Numbered from the stretch's first letter, positions 7,684-16,367 are shown. The stretch: 51,661 nucleotides of DNA from Gammaproteobacteria bacterium (GCA_022826505.1 JAJDUQ010000344.1:1-51661), one strand, 5' to 3'. The notes: generated by a model from the letters alone, not told the origin. Numbers and translations are program-made.

Positions 7684-9369
7684 ATGCATGACCTCGTAAT
7701 CAGGAACGCCCGCATCTTCGACGGACTCGCCAACGATCCCGTGGAAGGAAGCATCGGTGTGAAGGACGGCCGGATCGCCGAGGTCGGAGACGACGTCGGC
7801 GGCGCAAGGGATACCGTCGATGCGCATGGCCTCGCGCTCGCCCCGGGCATCGTCGACATCCACACCCACTTCGACGCCCAGCTCACCTGGGATCCGTGGG
7901 CCACACCGTCGGTCTCCCTGGGTGTGACCACCGTGGTGATGGGCAACTGCGGCTTCACCATCGCACCGTGCCGCGAGCGCGATCGCGACCGCACGCTGCG
8001 CAACCTCACCCACGTCGAGGGCATGTCGCTCGAAGCGCTGATGGCCGGCGTCGACTGGGACTTCGAAACCTACCCGCAGTACCTCGACATGCTGGAGCGC
8101 AAGGGCATGGTGCCGAACGTCGCCTCCTTCGTGGGGCATTCGTCGGTGCGCACCTGGGCGCTCGGCGGCGAGGCGTCGGACCGCGCCGCGACCGAGACCG
8201 AGGTGGCGGAGATGAAGCGCCTGGTCATCGAAGCGATGGAGGCCGGCGCGATCGGCTTCGCGACCTCCACGCTCGAGCAACACAACGGCGAGGCCGGAAT
8301 CCCGATGCCTTCGCGGCTCGCCGACGAGCACGAGATGCTCGAGCTCACCGGCGCGCTCGGCGAGGTCGGCAAGGGCGTGTTCATGCTCACCAAGGGAATG
8401 ACGTCGACCATACCGTGGCTGGAGAGCATCGCCGCGAACAACGGCCGGCCGGTGAACATCGCGGCGATGTTCATCGACCCGAACGACCCCGAGCGGGTGT
8501 TCCGGGAGATCGCGGAGATCGGCGAGGCACGCGGGCGGGGCCGCGAGCTGTGGGCGCAGGTCGGCTGCTTCCCGCTCGGGATGGAGTTCCAGCTCCGCCA
8601 CCCGTATCCGCTGGAGGCGTTCCTGGCGTGGCAGCCGGCGATCCTCGCGGAAGGTTCGCAGGCCTTTCTCGACGTCCTGCGCGACCCGGAGTTCCGAGTC
8701 GCGCTGAAGGCGGAGGCGAGCACTGCGACGGTGCCGAACCGCTTCTCGTACCACTCCTTCGAGACCCTCACGGTCATGGAGGCAACCTGCGACAAGCACG
8801 CCGCGTACGTCGGACGGCGGGTCGCCGACATGGCTCGCGAGCAGGGCAAGGACCCCTTCGACTGGCTGCTCGACTTCGCACTCGACGACGGCCTCGACGC
8901 CCTGCTCGACTGCAAGCTGTTCAACACCGACGAGGACCGGGTGAAGGACCTGCTGCGCCACCCGCACGCCACGCTCGGGCTGTCGGACGCGGGGGCCCAT
9001 CTCTCTTTCCTGTGCGATGCGGGCTTCGGGCTGCACCTGCTCGGCCACTGGTCGCGCGAGCGCGCCGACATCGCGCTTCCCAGGGCGGTCCAGTCGGTGA
9101 CGAGCCGAGTCGCCGACGCCTACCGCATCAAGGACCGCGGGCGGCTCGTTCCGGGGGCGTGCGCGGATCTGCTGCTGTTCGATCCGGACACCGTGGGCCG
9201 AGGCGAAAAGGTGAGGGTCCAGGACCTGCCGGCGGGCGCCACCCGGGTACACACCCCGGCGACGGGGGTGCACGGGGTTTGGGTCAACGGGGCACGGGTG
9301 GTCGACGAGGCGGGGCCAATCGACGGCGCGGGGACACCGGGGAATCTGCTGCGAGACTTTGCCGACTGA
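7684..9369 (+). CDS. N-acyl-D-amino-acid deacylase / amidohydrolase family 3
   Basis: A 561-residue metal-dependent amidohydrolase of the D-aminoacylase type. It shows GIVDIHTHFDAQ (His60, His62), the bridging-Cys motif GVTTVVMGNCGF (Cys89), FVGHSSVR, and the late DAGAHLSF that supplies the catalytic Asp. It would release free D-amino acids from N-acyl derivatives, or act on a related cyclic amide. The ATG is preceded by AAGGGACGACGCA, a fair ribosome site. It is convergent with the GntR regulator at 9446-10096. Length is somewhat above the 480-residue classical D-aminoacylases, as in the larger environmental clade. Confidence 0.85.
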   Translation: MHDLVIRNARIFDGLANDPVEGSIGVKDGRIAEVGDDVGGARDTVDAHGLALAPGIVDIHTHFDAQLTWDPWATPSVSLGVTTVVMGNCGFTIAPCRERDRDRTLRNLTHVEGMSLEALMAGVDWDFETYPQYLDMLERKGMVPNVASFVGHSSVRTWALGGEASDRAATETEVAEMKRLVIEAMEAGAIGFATSTLEQHNGEAGIPMPSRLADEHEMLELTGALGEVGKGVFMLTKGMTSTIPWLESIAANNGRPVNIAAMFIDPNDPERVFREIAEIGEARGRGRELWAQVGCFPLGMEFQLRHPYPLEAFLAWQPAILAEGSQAFLDVLRDPEFRVALKAEASTATVPNRFSYHSFETLTVMEATCDKHAAYVGRRVADMAREQGKDPFDWLLDFALDDGLDALLDCKLFNTDEDRVKDLLRHPHATLGLSDAGAHLSFLCDAGFGLHLLGHWSRERADIALPRAVQSVTSRVADAYRIKDRGRLVPGACADLLLFDPDTVGRGEKVRVQDLPAGATRVHTPATGVHGVWVNGARVVDEAGPIDGAGTPGNLLRDFAD

Positions 9370-9445
9370 TCGCCAATCGGCTCGTTGATACGCCGCCGAC
9401 CCCGCGCGACCCGGCAGCGGGCCGGAGAATTCTCGCCCCGGGCTT

Positions 9446-10096
9446 CTATTCGTGCACGAGCTGCCGGTGGAGCCGATCGTTGGACGCCTGCAGGTGGGAA
9501 CGGAGCATCTCCGTGGCCCGTTCGAGATCCTTTGCTTCGCACGCGCTCAGAATTCCCTCGTGCTCCGCGATGCTCCTGTCGACGAGCTTCGATGACCGGA
9601 TCACCAGGACCTGCGCGCAACGCGTCATTCCGTCGTATTGATCCGAGATGATCTTCATCAGGCGCTTCTTCCTGCAAGGCTCGTAGAGGAGCAGGTGGAA
9701 CCTGCGGTTCAGCTCCACCTGATCCCAGGGGTCCGAGCACTTGCCGTAGTCCTCCAGGAGCCGTTCTCCCTCTCGGATCGTCTCGCCGGTCATGTTGGGA
9801 ATGGCCTCCGCCAGCGCGAGGGGCTCGAGCGCGAGACGAATCGCGCTGATCTCCAGCACCTCGTCGGTCGAAATGCCCGAGACCACGGGGCTGCGCCGCG
9901 GCAGGATGTCGACCAGGCGGTCGGCTTCGAGCATCCGCAGCGCTTCGCGTACGGGGATGATGCTGACCCCGAACTCCTCGGCCACCGCTCCGATCTTGAT
10001 CCGGCTGCCACTCTGGATCTGGCCCCGCAGGATGCGTTCCCGAAGGTTCCTGTAGATCTCGTTCGGAACGCCGCCGTAGCCGATCACCACCGACAC
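9446..10096 (-). CDS. GntR-family transcriptional regulator, FCD (FadR-like) type
   Basis: 216 residues from a GTG at 10094-10096, preceded by GGGAG at good spacing. The N-terminal winged helix reads PNEIYRNLRERILRG then FGVSIIPVREALRMLEADRLV. The all-helical FCD domain has LNRRFHLLLYE and AEHEGILSACEA with ligand/metal-type His residues. Such proteins usually repress amino-acid or organic-acid catabolic operons and release DNA on binding the inducer. It sits at the end of the broken Ehu-type operon, so it is the natural candidate reader of the ATATATCATATAT words at 11612 and 17619. Confidence 0.85.
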   Translation of the reverse strand: MSVVIGYGGVPNEIYRNLRERILRGQIQSGSRIKIGAVAEEFGVSIIPVREALRMLEADRLVDILPRRSPVVSGISTDEVLEISAIRLALEPLALAEAIPNMTGETIREGERLLEDYGKCSDPWDQVELNRRFHLLLYEPCRKKRLMKIISDQYDGMTRCAQVLVIRSSKLVDRSIAEHEGILSACEAKDLERATEMLRSHLQASNDRLHRQLVHE

Positions 10097-10109
10097 CGTG
10101 CTTCTCCCG

Positions 10110-10763
10110 TCAGCTTCGCACTTCTTCTCGGCGCGACCTCGCCGCAATGGGGAGTCCGCTCATGACGCGAGCACCCCGCGCAGCCTGTCCACTCCAGCGT
10201 GGTTCCACTCGCAGATAGTGCGCCATGGGCGGAATCGAGACGCGGAATTCCGCCGCGTTGTCCCAGGCTTCGATCGCGCTCGCAAGACGGTCTCTCATCA
10301 TCGAGAACCTCGACAATGCGCAGACCGGGAAATTCGTGCAGGCGTTCTCGAACACGACCCCCGCACCCGCCAGCCGCTCGATGGCCTCCGCCTTCGAGAG
10401 TCCCAGCGAGTAGATGGGCGCCTCGATACAGTTGCCGAGCGCGGTCATGTGCGGGAACAGGTTGAAGTTCTGGAAGACCATGCCGATCCTGGCCCTGATC
10501 CTGCGGATGTGGGCCGCGCTCGCGGGGACGAGCTCTCCGCCAGAACGCATCTTGTTGAAGGGCTCGCCGTCGATGGAGATGAGCCCTTCCTCGATCGTCT
10601 CCAACGTCATCAGGACCCGCAGCACCGTAGTCTTGCCGGAGCCCGACGGCCCGATGATGGTGACCAGCTCTCCGGTTGCGACCTCCAGGTTCAACCCGTC
10701 GAGCACCGTGAGCGGACCGTAGCGCTTGCAGACGTTCTCGAACCTGATCTTGGGCCCGGTCAC
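10110..10763 (-). pseudogene. ehuA: Truncated EhuA-like ABC transporter ATPase
   Basis: Residues 1 to about 130 match an amino-acid/ectoine ABC ATPase closely: Walker A GPSGSGKTTVLRVL and Q-loop GMVFQNFNLFPHMTALGN. After GLSKAEAIERL the similarity stops. The remaining 85 or so residues (from AGAGVVFENACTNFPV) contain no LSGGQ signature, Walker B or switch His, so ATP hydrolysis cannot be supported. The GTG start overlaps the ehuD-like stop (CGGTGA). Normal length is about 240-260, so the gene has lost its 3' half and acquired unrelated sequence. The origin of the foreign tail was not recognised. Confidence 0.8.
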
Positions 10764-11425
10764 CGCAGGATGCTCCTTCTGACGCGGGTCTCGACCATGC
10801 GTACCAGCACCGCCGCGATCAGGCTCATGACGAGGAAGAACAGCCCGGCGAGGGTCACCGCCTCGGTGAAGCGATAGTACTCGGACCCGATGAGCTTCGA
10901 TGCGTGCATCAGCTCGCCCACCGCGAGAAACGAGAGCAGGGGCGTCTCCTTGAAGATGCCGATGAGGTAGTTCCCGAGCGCCGGGACGATGGGCGGCAAC
11001 GACTGGGGAATGATGATGTCGCGCCAGGTGCGATAGGTGCTGAGGTTCAGCGCCTTCGCCGCCTCCCACTGTCCGGCGGGGACCGCCTGGATGCCGGCCC
11101 GGTAGACCTCGGCGCACAGCGCCGCATTGTAGATCCCGATTCCGAGTATCCCGGTGGTCAGCGGCGGCAGGGTAATGCCCACCTGGGGCAGCAGGAAGAA
11201 CAGGAAGAAGAGCTGCACCAGCAGGGGGGTGCCGCGGATCAGCTCGATCAGCTCGCCAGCCGGCACCGAGATCAGCCTGAAGCGAGAGATCCGAAGCAGC
11301 ATCAGGAACAGACCCAGCACCAAGGCGAGCAGGAAGGAGAAGACGGTCGCCTGGATCGTGACCGGCACCACCGGGAGGAGTTTCGGCAGCACCACGTCGA
11401 AGGTGAATTGCCAGTCCCAGTTCAC
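10760..11425 (-). CDS. ehuD: EhuD-like polar amino acid/ectoine ABC transporter permease
   Basis: 221 residues with about five membrane segments and the His/Glu/Gln/Ehu-type permease signature: IRGTPLLVQLFFLFFLLPQ, YRAGIQAVPAGQWEAAKAL (EAA loop) and PPIVPALGNYLIGIFKETPL. It resembles the ectoine permease EhuD. The GTG start (11423-11425) overlaps the stop of the upstream permease remnant, and its stop overlaps the ATPase start. It is the only transporter subunit of the operon that looks intact. With partner permease, binding protein and ATPase all truncated, it is probably non-functional unless complemented from elsewhere. Confidence 0.8.
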   Translation of the reverse strand: MNWDWQFTFDVVLPKLLPVVPVTIQATVFSFLLALVLGLFLMLLRISRFRLISVPAGELIELIRGTPLLVQLFFLFFLLPQVGITLPPLTTGILGIGIYNAALCAEVYRAGIQAVPAGQWEAAKALNLSTYRTWRDIIIPQSLPPIVPALGNYLIGIFKETPLLSFLAVGELMHASKLIGSEYYRFTEAVTLAGLFFLVMSLIAAVLVRMVETRVRRSILR

Positions 11426-11574
11426 GTACCCGCCCCCGCTCTCGCCAGATGGCGCTTGGAGCGTTCTTCGAGAATCCCCAGGCTGAAGCGGATGAGCTGC
11501 GAAAAGCAGTAGTAGAGGAAGAGCGTCACCACGAAGATCTCGATCGTCCGGTAGTCGGGCGATACCCGGCGCAT
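11422..11574 (-). pseudogene. ehuC: EhuC-like permease, C-terminal remnant
   Basis: Fifty residues with DYRTIEIFVVTLFLYYCFSQ then LIRFSLGILEERSKRHL, the last membrane helix and tail of the second permease of a His/Ehu-type transporter. The TGA overlaps the ehuD-like GTG, the normal operon coupling. Everything N-terminal (about 170 residues, including the EAA loop) is missing. The break lies at about 11575-11600, where sequence changes to the operator region of the opposite-strand cassette. Confidence 0.75.
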
Positions 11575-11611
11575 GGCCCCGGAGCAGAAAATTCAATGCA
11601 CCGATGACGAG

Positions 11612-11626
11612 GATATATCATATATT
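11612..11626. promoter_or_regulatory. Operator-like word, copy 1
   Basis: GATATATCATATATT, containing the near-palindrome ATATAT-C-ATATAT, in otherwise GC-rich DNA. An identical 15-mer occurs at 17619-17633. This copy precedes the plus-strand cassette (amidase remnant, aminotransferase, deacetylase, oxidoreductase). GntR/FCD regulators bind short AT-rich inverted repeats of this style, and such a regulator lies at 9446-10096. Confidence 0.6.
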
Positions 11627-11647
11627 ATCGAGACGATGGTGGACTGA

Positions 11648-11827
11648 ATGTCCGTGCCGGGAATCTCGCGAATCTATCAGGGAACGCACGGGGGGCCGAA
11701 GTCCATGCCGATCGGCCACGCGAGGGACGGGGTGCCGGCGGTCATTCAGGTCATCGGTCGGGCCTGTCATGATCTCGACGTCATCGACACCGTCGCCCGG
11801 ACTGGGGCGACACTCTCCGAGGCATGA
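11648..11827 (+). pseudogene. Amidase-signature family C-terminal remnant
   Basis: A 59-codon frame containing GGPKSMPIGHARDGVPAVIQ followed by VIGRACHDLDVIDTVA. This resembles the conserved C-terminal segment of amidase-signature enzymes (siPaG...dGlPvgvQlvGr...d..vl). The Ser-cis-Ser-Lys catalytic core is absent. It lies between the operator-like word and the aminotransferase, in the same orientation as the cassette, suggesting a deleted leading gene. Short, so moderate confidence. Confidence 0.5.
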
Positions 11828-11923
11828 CAGCGCGTCCGTGATGCACCGAAGCTGCGCACCACCCATCGTCCGCGACGAACGGATTGCACATCCGACGGGC
11901 GACACTTGCGAGGAATTGCCGCC

Positions 11924-13099
11924 ATGACCGCTTATCGATACGCCCGGCGCGCGGAAGTCCTGGGCGAGTCCGTCTACGATCACACGCCCGGCGCCATCGT
12001 GCTCAACAGCGGCCTGGCCTATCCGCCGCTCCTCCCCGACGTGGTGCGCGAAGCCATGGAAGCAGTGCGCGATCGGCCGGGCGAGAGTCTCCAGTACGGC
12101 CCGTTGATGGGGCTCGACAATCTTCGCGACGAAATCGCCGCCTTCGCCGGCGCGGACGGCGTGACCTGCGGCCGAGAGAACGTCCTGGTCACCCATGGCG
12201 CCAAGAGCGCGCTCGATCTCGCCTGCCGCGTCTTCGTCGAGCCCGGCGACCGCATCATCGTCACCCGCCCGACCTACATGACCGCCCTGCAGATCATGCG
12301 GTGCCATGGCGCCACCTTCCTCGACGTCGGGCAGGACGAGGAAGGGTTCGACACCGAGGAGCTCGAAGCCAGGCTCATGCTGCTCCGGAGGAACGGCGAG
12401 CGGATGCCCAAGCTCCTCTTCGACGTCCCGGACTTCCACAACCCGACCGGCATCACCACCTCCGCCGCCCGCCGGCAACGCCTGGTCGAGCTGGCCGAGC
12501 GCCATGGCTTCGTCATCCTGGAGGACGATCCCTATCGGCGCCTGCGCTTCGAGGGCGAGCCGGTGCCCCCTGTCAAGAGCTTCGATTCCGGCGGCGTGGT
12601 CATCGCGCTGGGTACCGTGTCGAAGATCCTCGCGCCCGGGCTCAGGGTCGGCTGGGCGATCGGTCCCGGGGAAGTGGTCGACCGCATGGCGATGCAGAAG
12701 GCGGACGGCGGCTCCAGTCCGTTCGCACAGCGAATCGTCGCGGAGCTGATGCGCGGCAACGAGATGGCGAGACACATCGACGAGCTGTCCGCCGAGATGC
12801 GCCGGCACCGCGACGCCATGGTCGAGGCGTTCGGGGACTTCCTGCCGGAGGCCGAGGTGCGCGTGCCCCGGGGCGGCTACTTCCTGTGGGCGGCCCTGCC
12901 CGAGGGCACCGACGCGGAGGCGGTGGCCCGTATCGCGCTTCGCCACGGGGCGGAGGTCAGCTCGGGCCGCCTGTGCTATCCGAACGACGTGCCCGGCCAC
13001 CACATTCGCCTCGCCTACAGCTTCGTCGACGTCGAGGCGATCAGGGAAGGCGTCCGTCGTCTGGGCGACGCCTACCGGGAGTACAGCTCCAGCGCCTGA
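11924..13099 (+). CDS. PLP-dependent class I aminotransferase (2-aminoadipate/KAT-II type)
   Basis: 391 residues with YGPLMGLDNLRDEIAAF, VTHGAKSALDLACRVF, FHNPTGITTSAARRQ, DDPYRRLRF and the PLP lysine in GTVSKILAPGLRVGW (Lys234). The architecture matches the LysN/KAT-II group, which transaminates 2-aminoadipate, aromatic or branched amino acids. There is no N-terminal wHTH, so it is not a MocR regulator. The ATG at 11924 has AGGAA about 9 nt upstream; an upstream TTG also exists. It is the first intact gene of the cassette and is followed by a DoeB-like deacetylase, suggesting transamination of a released amino acid. Confidence 0.85.
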   Translation: MTAYRYARRAEVLGESVYDHTPGAIVLNSGLAYPPLLPDVVREAMEAVRDRPGESLQYGPLMGLDNLRDEIAAFAGADGVTCGRENVLVTHGAKSALDLACRVFVEPGDRIIVTRPTYMTALQIMRCHGATFLDVGQDEEGFDTEELEARLMLLRRNGERMPKLLFDVPDFHNPTGITTSAARRQRLVELAERHGFVILEDDPYRRLRFEGEPVPPVKSFDSGGVVIALGTVSKILAPGLRVGWAIGPGEVVDRMAMQKADGGSSPFAQRIVAELMRGNEMARHIDELSAEMRRHRDAMVEAFGDFLPEAEVRVPRGGYFLWAALPEGTDAEAVARIALRHGAEVSSGRLCYPNDVPGHHIRLAYSFVDVEAIREGVRRLGDAYREYSSSA

Positions 13100-13155
13100 A
13101 TCGAGTCGGCCCCGCCGCGGCACGGTCAGTCAGTCAACCCAGGAGAGGTCAAGTC

Positions 13156-14184
13156 ATGCCCTGCCCCAAAGTCAGCATCGGCGCCCCTTCCAGCGAAGTC
13201 GATTTCGATCAGGATGGGAAGCATCACGGCTACGTCCGCATCCCGTATTCGAGCCACCGGTCCGCCTACGGCTGGCTCCCGGTGCCGATCATGTCGATTC
13301 GCAATGGTGACGGTCCCCGCGCCCTGCTCGTCGGCGGCAACCACGGCGACGAGTACGAGGGGATGTCGATCTTCATCGAGCTGTACCAGAAGCTGTCCCC
13401 GGAAGACATCTCGGGACAGCTCATCTTCATGCCCGCCGCGAACGCGCCGGCGGTCTACGCCGGGCGGCGAACCTCGCCCCTCGACCACGGCGGCGAGGGC
13501 AATCTCAACCGGCTGTTCCCCGGACACAAGAACGGCACGCCGACCGAAACCATCGCCTGGTTCATCACCAACGAGCTGATCGACCGGGTCGACGCCATCT
13601 TCGACCTGCACTCGGCCGGCTCCTCCAGCGATCACTGGCCGTCCTGCAAGATCAGGCTGATGGGCGACGAGGCCAAGGACGCGATGCAGATCGAGTTCCT
13701 GAAGCTCTTCGGCGCGCCGCTCGCCCTGGTGGGCGACCGGGTGCACGAGACCACGCTCTCCGGCGAGGCACTGCCCCGGGACATCATCTACGTCAGCACC
13801 GAGCTCGGTGGCGCGGGAAGGATCACGCCCTGGATCCGCGAGCTCGGGGACCAGGGCCTGAAGCGCTGCCTGAAGCGCATGGGAATCCTGCCGGCGGACT
13901 TCCCCACCGAGCCGCCGAAGTTCGAGCCCCGCATGATGGCCATGCAGAACGAGGAGAACTACATCTTCGCCTACGAGGACGGCATGTTCGAGCCCGCTGC
14001 CGACGTGGGCGACGAAGTCGAGGACGGGCAGTTCGCCGGCTGCATCTGGAACGTCCGCCAGCCGTGGCGGGAACCGGCGAGACTCCACTTCAAGAGAGGC
14101 GGCGTCGTCTTCGCCAAGCGACACCCCGCCCTGTGCCGGATTGGCGACACGCTCTTCTTCACCCTGAACGTGTACGAAGGCTGA
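13156..14184 (+). CDS. DoeB/EutE-like N-acyl diamino acid deacetylase (AspA/M14 family)
   Basis: 342 residues. Zinc ligands are visible in GGNHGDEYEG (His63, Glu66) and FDLHSAG (His152), and VSTELGGAGR supplies the later catalytic region. The N-terminal pattern DGKHHGYVRIPYS and the overall order match N-alpha-acetyl-diaminobutyrate deacetylase (DoeB/EutE) of ectoine degradation better than aspartoacylase. It would remove an acyl group from a diamino acid or similar compound. GGAGAGG stands 10 nt before the ATG. Neighbours are an aminotransferase upstream and a GMC oxidoreductase 14 nt downstream. The substrate is inferred, not shown. Confidence 0.78.
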   Translation: MPCPKVSIGAPSSEVDFDQDGKHHGYVRIPYSSHRSAYGWLPVPIMSIRNGDGPRALLVGGNHGDEYEGMSIFIELYQKLSPEDISGQLIFMPAANAPAVYAGRRTSPLDHGGEGNLNRLFPGHKNGTPTETIAWFITNELIDRVDAIFDLHSAGSSSDHWPSCKIRLMGDEAKDAMQIEFLKLFGAPLALVGDRVHETTLSGEALPRDIIYVSTELGGAGRITPWIRELGDQGLKRCLKRMGILPADFPTEPPKFEPRMMAMQNEENYIFAYEDGMFEPAADVGDEVEDGQFAGCIWNVRQPWREPARLHFKRGGVVFAKRHPALCRIGDTLFFTLNVYEG

Positions 14185-14198
14185 AGGAGCGCCGGTTG

Positions 14199-15875
14199 AT
14201 GGAAGTCGATGAGGCCGACTACGTGGTGATCGGCTCCGGCAGCGCCGGAGCGATCATCGCCTCCAGGCTCTCGGAGGATCCCGACTGCAGCGTGCTCCTC
14301 ATGGAGGCCGGTCCGCGAGACCGCAGTCCGCTGCTGCACGTGCCGGCGGCGGCACGCCATGCCTTCAACGCCCGCCGGTACAACTGGAGCTACCGGAGCG
14401 AGCCGGAGCCGGGGCTGAGCGGACGCCGCCTCGCTCAACCTCGCGGCAAGGTCCTCGGCGGGTCGTCCAGCATCAATGGCCTGGTCTACCTCCGCGGCCA
14501 TGCACTCGACTACGAATCCTGGGCGGAATGCGGTGCTACGGGCTGGTCCTACCCGGAAGTGCTGCCGTACTTCCTGCGCCTGGAGCGATTCCTGGGCCCG
14601 ACCACGGAATACCGGGGCGGAAGCGGTCCCGTCGAGGTGTCCACGGTCGACGCTCCGAACCCGATTTCCCGAGCTTTCATGGAGGCCTGCGCACAGGCGG
14701 GCTACGAGTTCACCGACGACGTCAACGGCTACCGCCAGGAAGGTTTCGGCCGATTCCCGATGAACGCCGCCCATGGATACCGCTGGAGCACGGTGAGGGC
14801 CTACCTGCGCCCGGCCGCGCAACGGGCCAACCTCGCGGTCCGGACCGGCTGCGTTGCCGAGCGAATTCTCTTCGAAGGGCGGCGGGCGGTCGCGGTTGCT
14901 TGCCGCCACAAACGCCGGCGCTGCCGTGTGCGCGCACGTCGCGAAATCATCCTCAGCGCGGGCGCCTTCAACAGCCCGAAGCTCCTGATGCTGTCGGGGG
15001 TCGGCCCTCCCGATCATCTGCGCGCGCACGGCATCGAGGTGCGCCAAGCGCTGCCGGGCGTCGGGCGCAACCTCCAGGATCATCAAATCAGCAGCGTGCA
15101 GATGGCCTGCAAGCGGCCGGTTTCCCTTGCCGGCCGTCTGTCGATCCCGTCCCGGACCATGGCGACCCTGCGCTGGGTTCTGCGCCGCGACGGCCTGCTC
15201 GCCAGCAACCATTTCGAATGCGGCGCCTTCATTCGCAGCGCGGCGGGAGTCCGGTTTCCCGACATTCAGCTCTACTGCTTTCCCATTGCCGTCGCCGAAG
15301 GCAGCAAGGACTTCCTGCGCGACCATGGGTTCCAGATCCAGGTGAGTCCGCAGCGCAGCCCGAGCCGGGGCTGCGTGGAGCTCGCTTCCGGGGATCCGGA
15401 TGCGGCGCCGTCGATCCGGTTCAACTACCTGGAGTCGGAGCAGGACTACGTCAGCTTTCGAGCCGGATTTCGCCTGGCCCGGGAGATCCTCCGGCAAGAG
15501 GCGATGCGACCCTATCGTGGCGAGGAGCTGTCACCCGGACCGGCGATTTCCAGCGACGAGGCGCTGGATCGTTTCGTCCGCGACAACGTCCAGTCCTCCT
15601 ACCATCCATCGGGAACCTGCCGGATGGGCCGGGACCCGCTGGCGGTCGTCGACCCGCAGTGCCGCGTTCACGGTCTGACCGGGCTGAGGGTCGCCGACGC
15701 GTCCATCATGCCCAACGTCCCTTCCTGCAACATCAACTGTCCGACCATGATGATCGGGGAGAAGGCGGCGGACATCATCGCCGGACGGGACCCCTTGCCG
15801 CGGTTGAACCTGCCTTGGTACGTGGACCCCGAATGGCGGACGCGCCAGCGTCTGCGTCCCCCTCGGGGCACCTGA
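14199..15875 (+). CDS. GMC-family FAD oxidoreductase (choline dehydrogenase-like)
   Basis: 558 residues. The N-terminal FAD fold reads DYVVIGSGSAGAIIASRLSE, followed by PRGKVLGGSSSINGLVYLRG (GMC signature 1) and REIILSAGAFNSPKLLMLSG (signature 2). The C-terminal active-site part has YHPSGTCRMG and NCPTMMIGEKAADII. It would oxidise an alcohol using FAD. The ATG at 14199 follows AAGGAG and is only 14 nt after the deacetylase stop, so the genes are probably co-transcribed. The gene ends about 20 bp before similarity to the truncated ehuB-like gene begins on the other strand. Confidence 0.88.
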   Translation: MEVDEADYVVIGSGSAGAIIASRLSEDPDCSVLLMEAGPRDRSPLLHVPAAARHAFNARRYNWSYRSEPEPGLSGRRLAQPRGKVLGGSSSINGLVYLRGHALDYESWAECGATGWSYPEVLPYFLRLERFLGPTTEYRGGSGPVEVSTVDAPNPISRAFMEACAQAGYEFTDDVNGYRQEGFGRFPMNAAHGYRWSTVRAYLRPAAQRANLAVRTGCVAERILFEGRRAVAVACRHKRRRCRVRARREIILSAGAFNSPKLLMLSGVGPPDHLRAHGIEVRQALPGVGRNLQDHQISSVQMACKRPVSLAGRLSIPSRTMATLRWVLRRDGLLASNHFECGAFIRSAAGVRFPDIQLYCFPIAVAEGSKDFLRDHGFQIQVSPQRSPSRGCVELASGDPDAAPSIRFNYLESEQDYVSFRAGFRLAREILRQEAMRPYRGEELSPGPAISSDEALDRFVRDNVQSSYHPSGTCRMGRDPLAVVDPQCRVHGLTGLRVADASIMPNVPSCNINCPTMMIGEKAADIIAGRDPLPRLNLPWYVDPEWRTRQRLRPPRGT

Positions 15876-15894
15876 AGTGTCCCGGCACGGTCGC

Positions 15895-16367
15895 CCGGCA
15901 GTCACCAGGCCCATGTCGCGAATGCTGTCGTAGTCGACGATGCCCTTGGGATTGCCCTTGGGGACGACGATCGACTGCCGGATGCCGAAGGTGGGCTCGG
16001 AGAAGCGCACCGCAGCGCAACGCTTCGGCGTGACGAACATCCCCGCCGCCACCACGTCGAAGCGCTTGGCGTTCACCCCGGGGATCAGGTTGCCCCACTC
16101 GGTCGCCTGCTCGCTCGCGATCTTGCCGCCCATTGCCGCGACGACGTGGCGCAGGATGTCGACCTGCTCGCCGACCAGCTCCCCGGCCTCGTTCTTGTAG
16201 GCGTAGGGCTTGAAGTTGTAGAAGGCGACCCGGATTCCCTCTCCCTTGGCCCTTTCTGCCAGGGACTGTGCGGCGACCGGCCCGGCGCCCAAGCCAATCA
16301 GGGCTGCCGCCGCCAGCGCCAAGCCCGACCCAAGAAGTGTTCTGCGGCTGTTGTCGAACTGTTTCAT
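15895..16367 (-). pseudogene. ehuB: EhuB-like periplasmic binding protein, N-terminal half only
   Basis: From ATG 16365-16367 the frame shows a secretion signal (RRTLLGSGLALAAAALIGLG...AAQ), then IRVAFYNFKPYAYKNEAGE, GNLIPGVNAKRFDVVAAGMF and FSEPTFGIRQSIVVPKGNPK. This is close to the ectoine-binding protein EhuB. After about residue 155 (DYDSIRDM) the similarity ends and the open frame simply runs antisense through the GMC gene to 15531. The second lobe is missing, so ligand binding is not expected. The exact break is uncertain by some tens of bases. The gene lies 44 nt after the M24 hydrolase in one operon. Confidence 0.8.

Noticed and set aside
9446-10096. GntR regulator as the ectoine regulator EnuR
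   Set aside because: EnuR is a MocR-type protein with an aminotransferase domain. This protein has an FCD domain and no aminotransferase part.
13156-14184. Calling the island a true ectoine-degradation operon
   Set aside because: The deacetylase is DoeB-like and the transporter Ehu-like, but the M24 protein is not a close DoeA match, the aminotransferase is class I rather than the class III type of DoeD, and no DoeC-type dehydrogenase is present. The substrate is left open.
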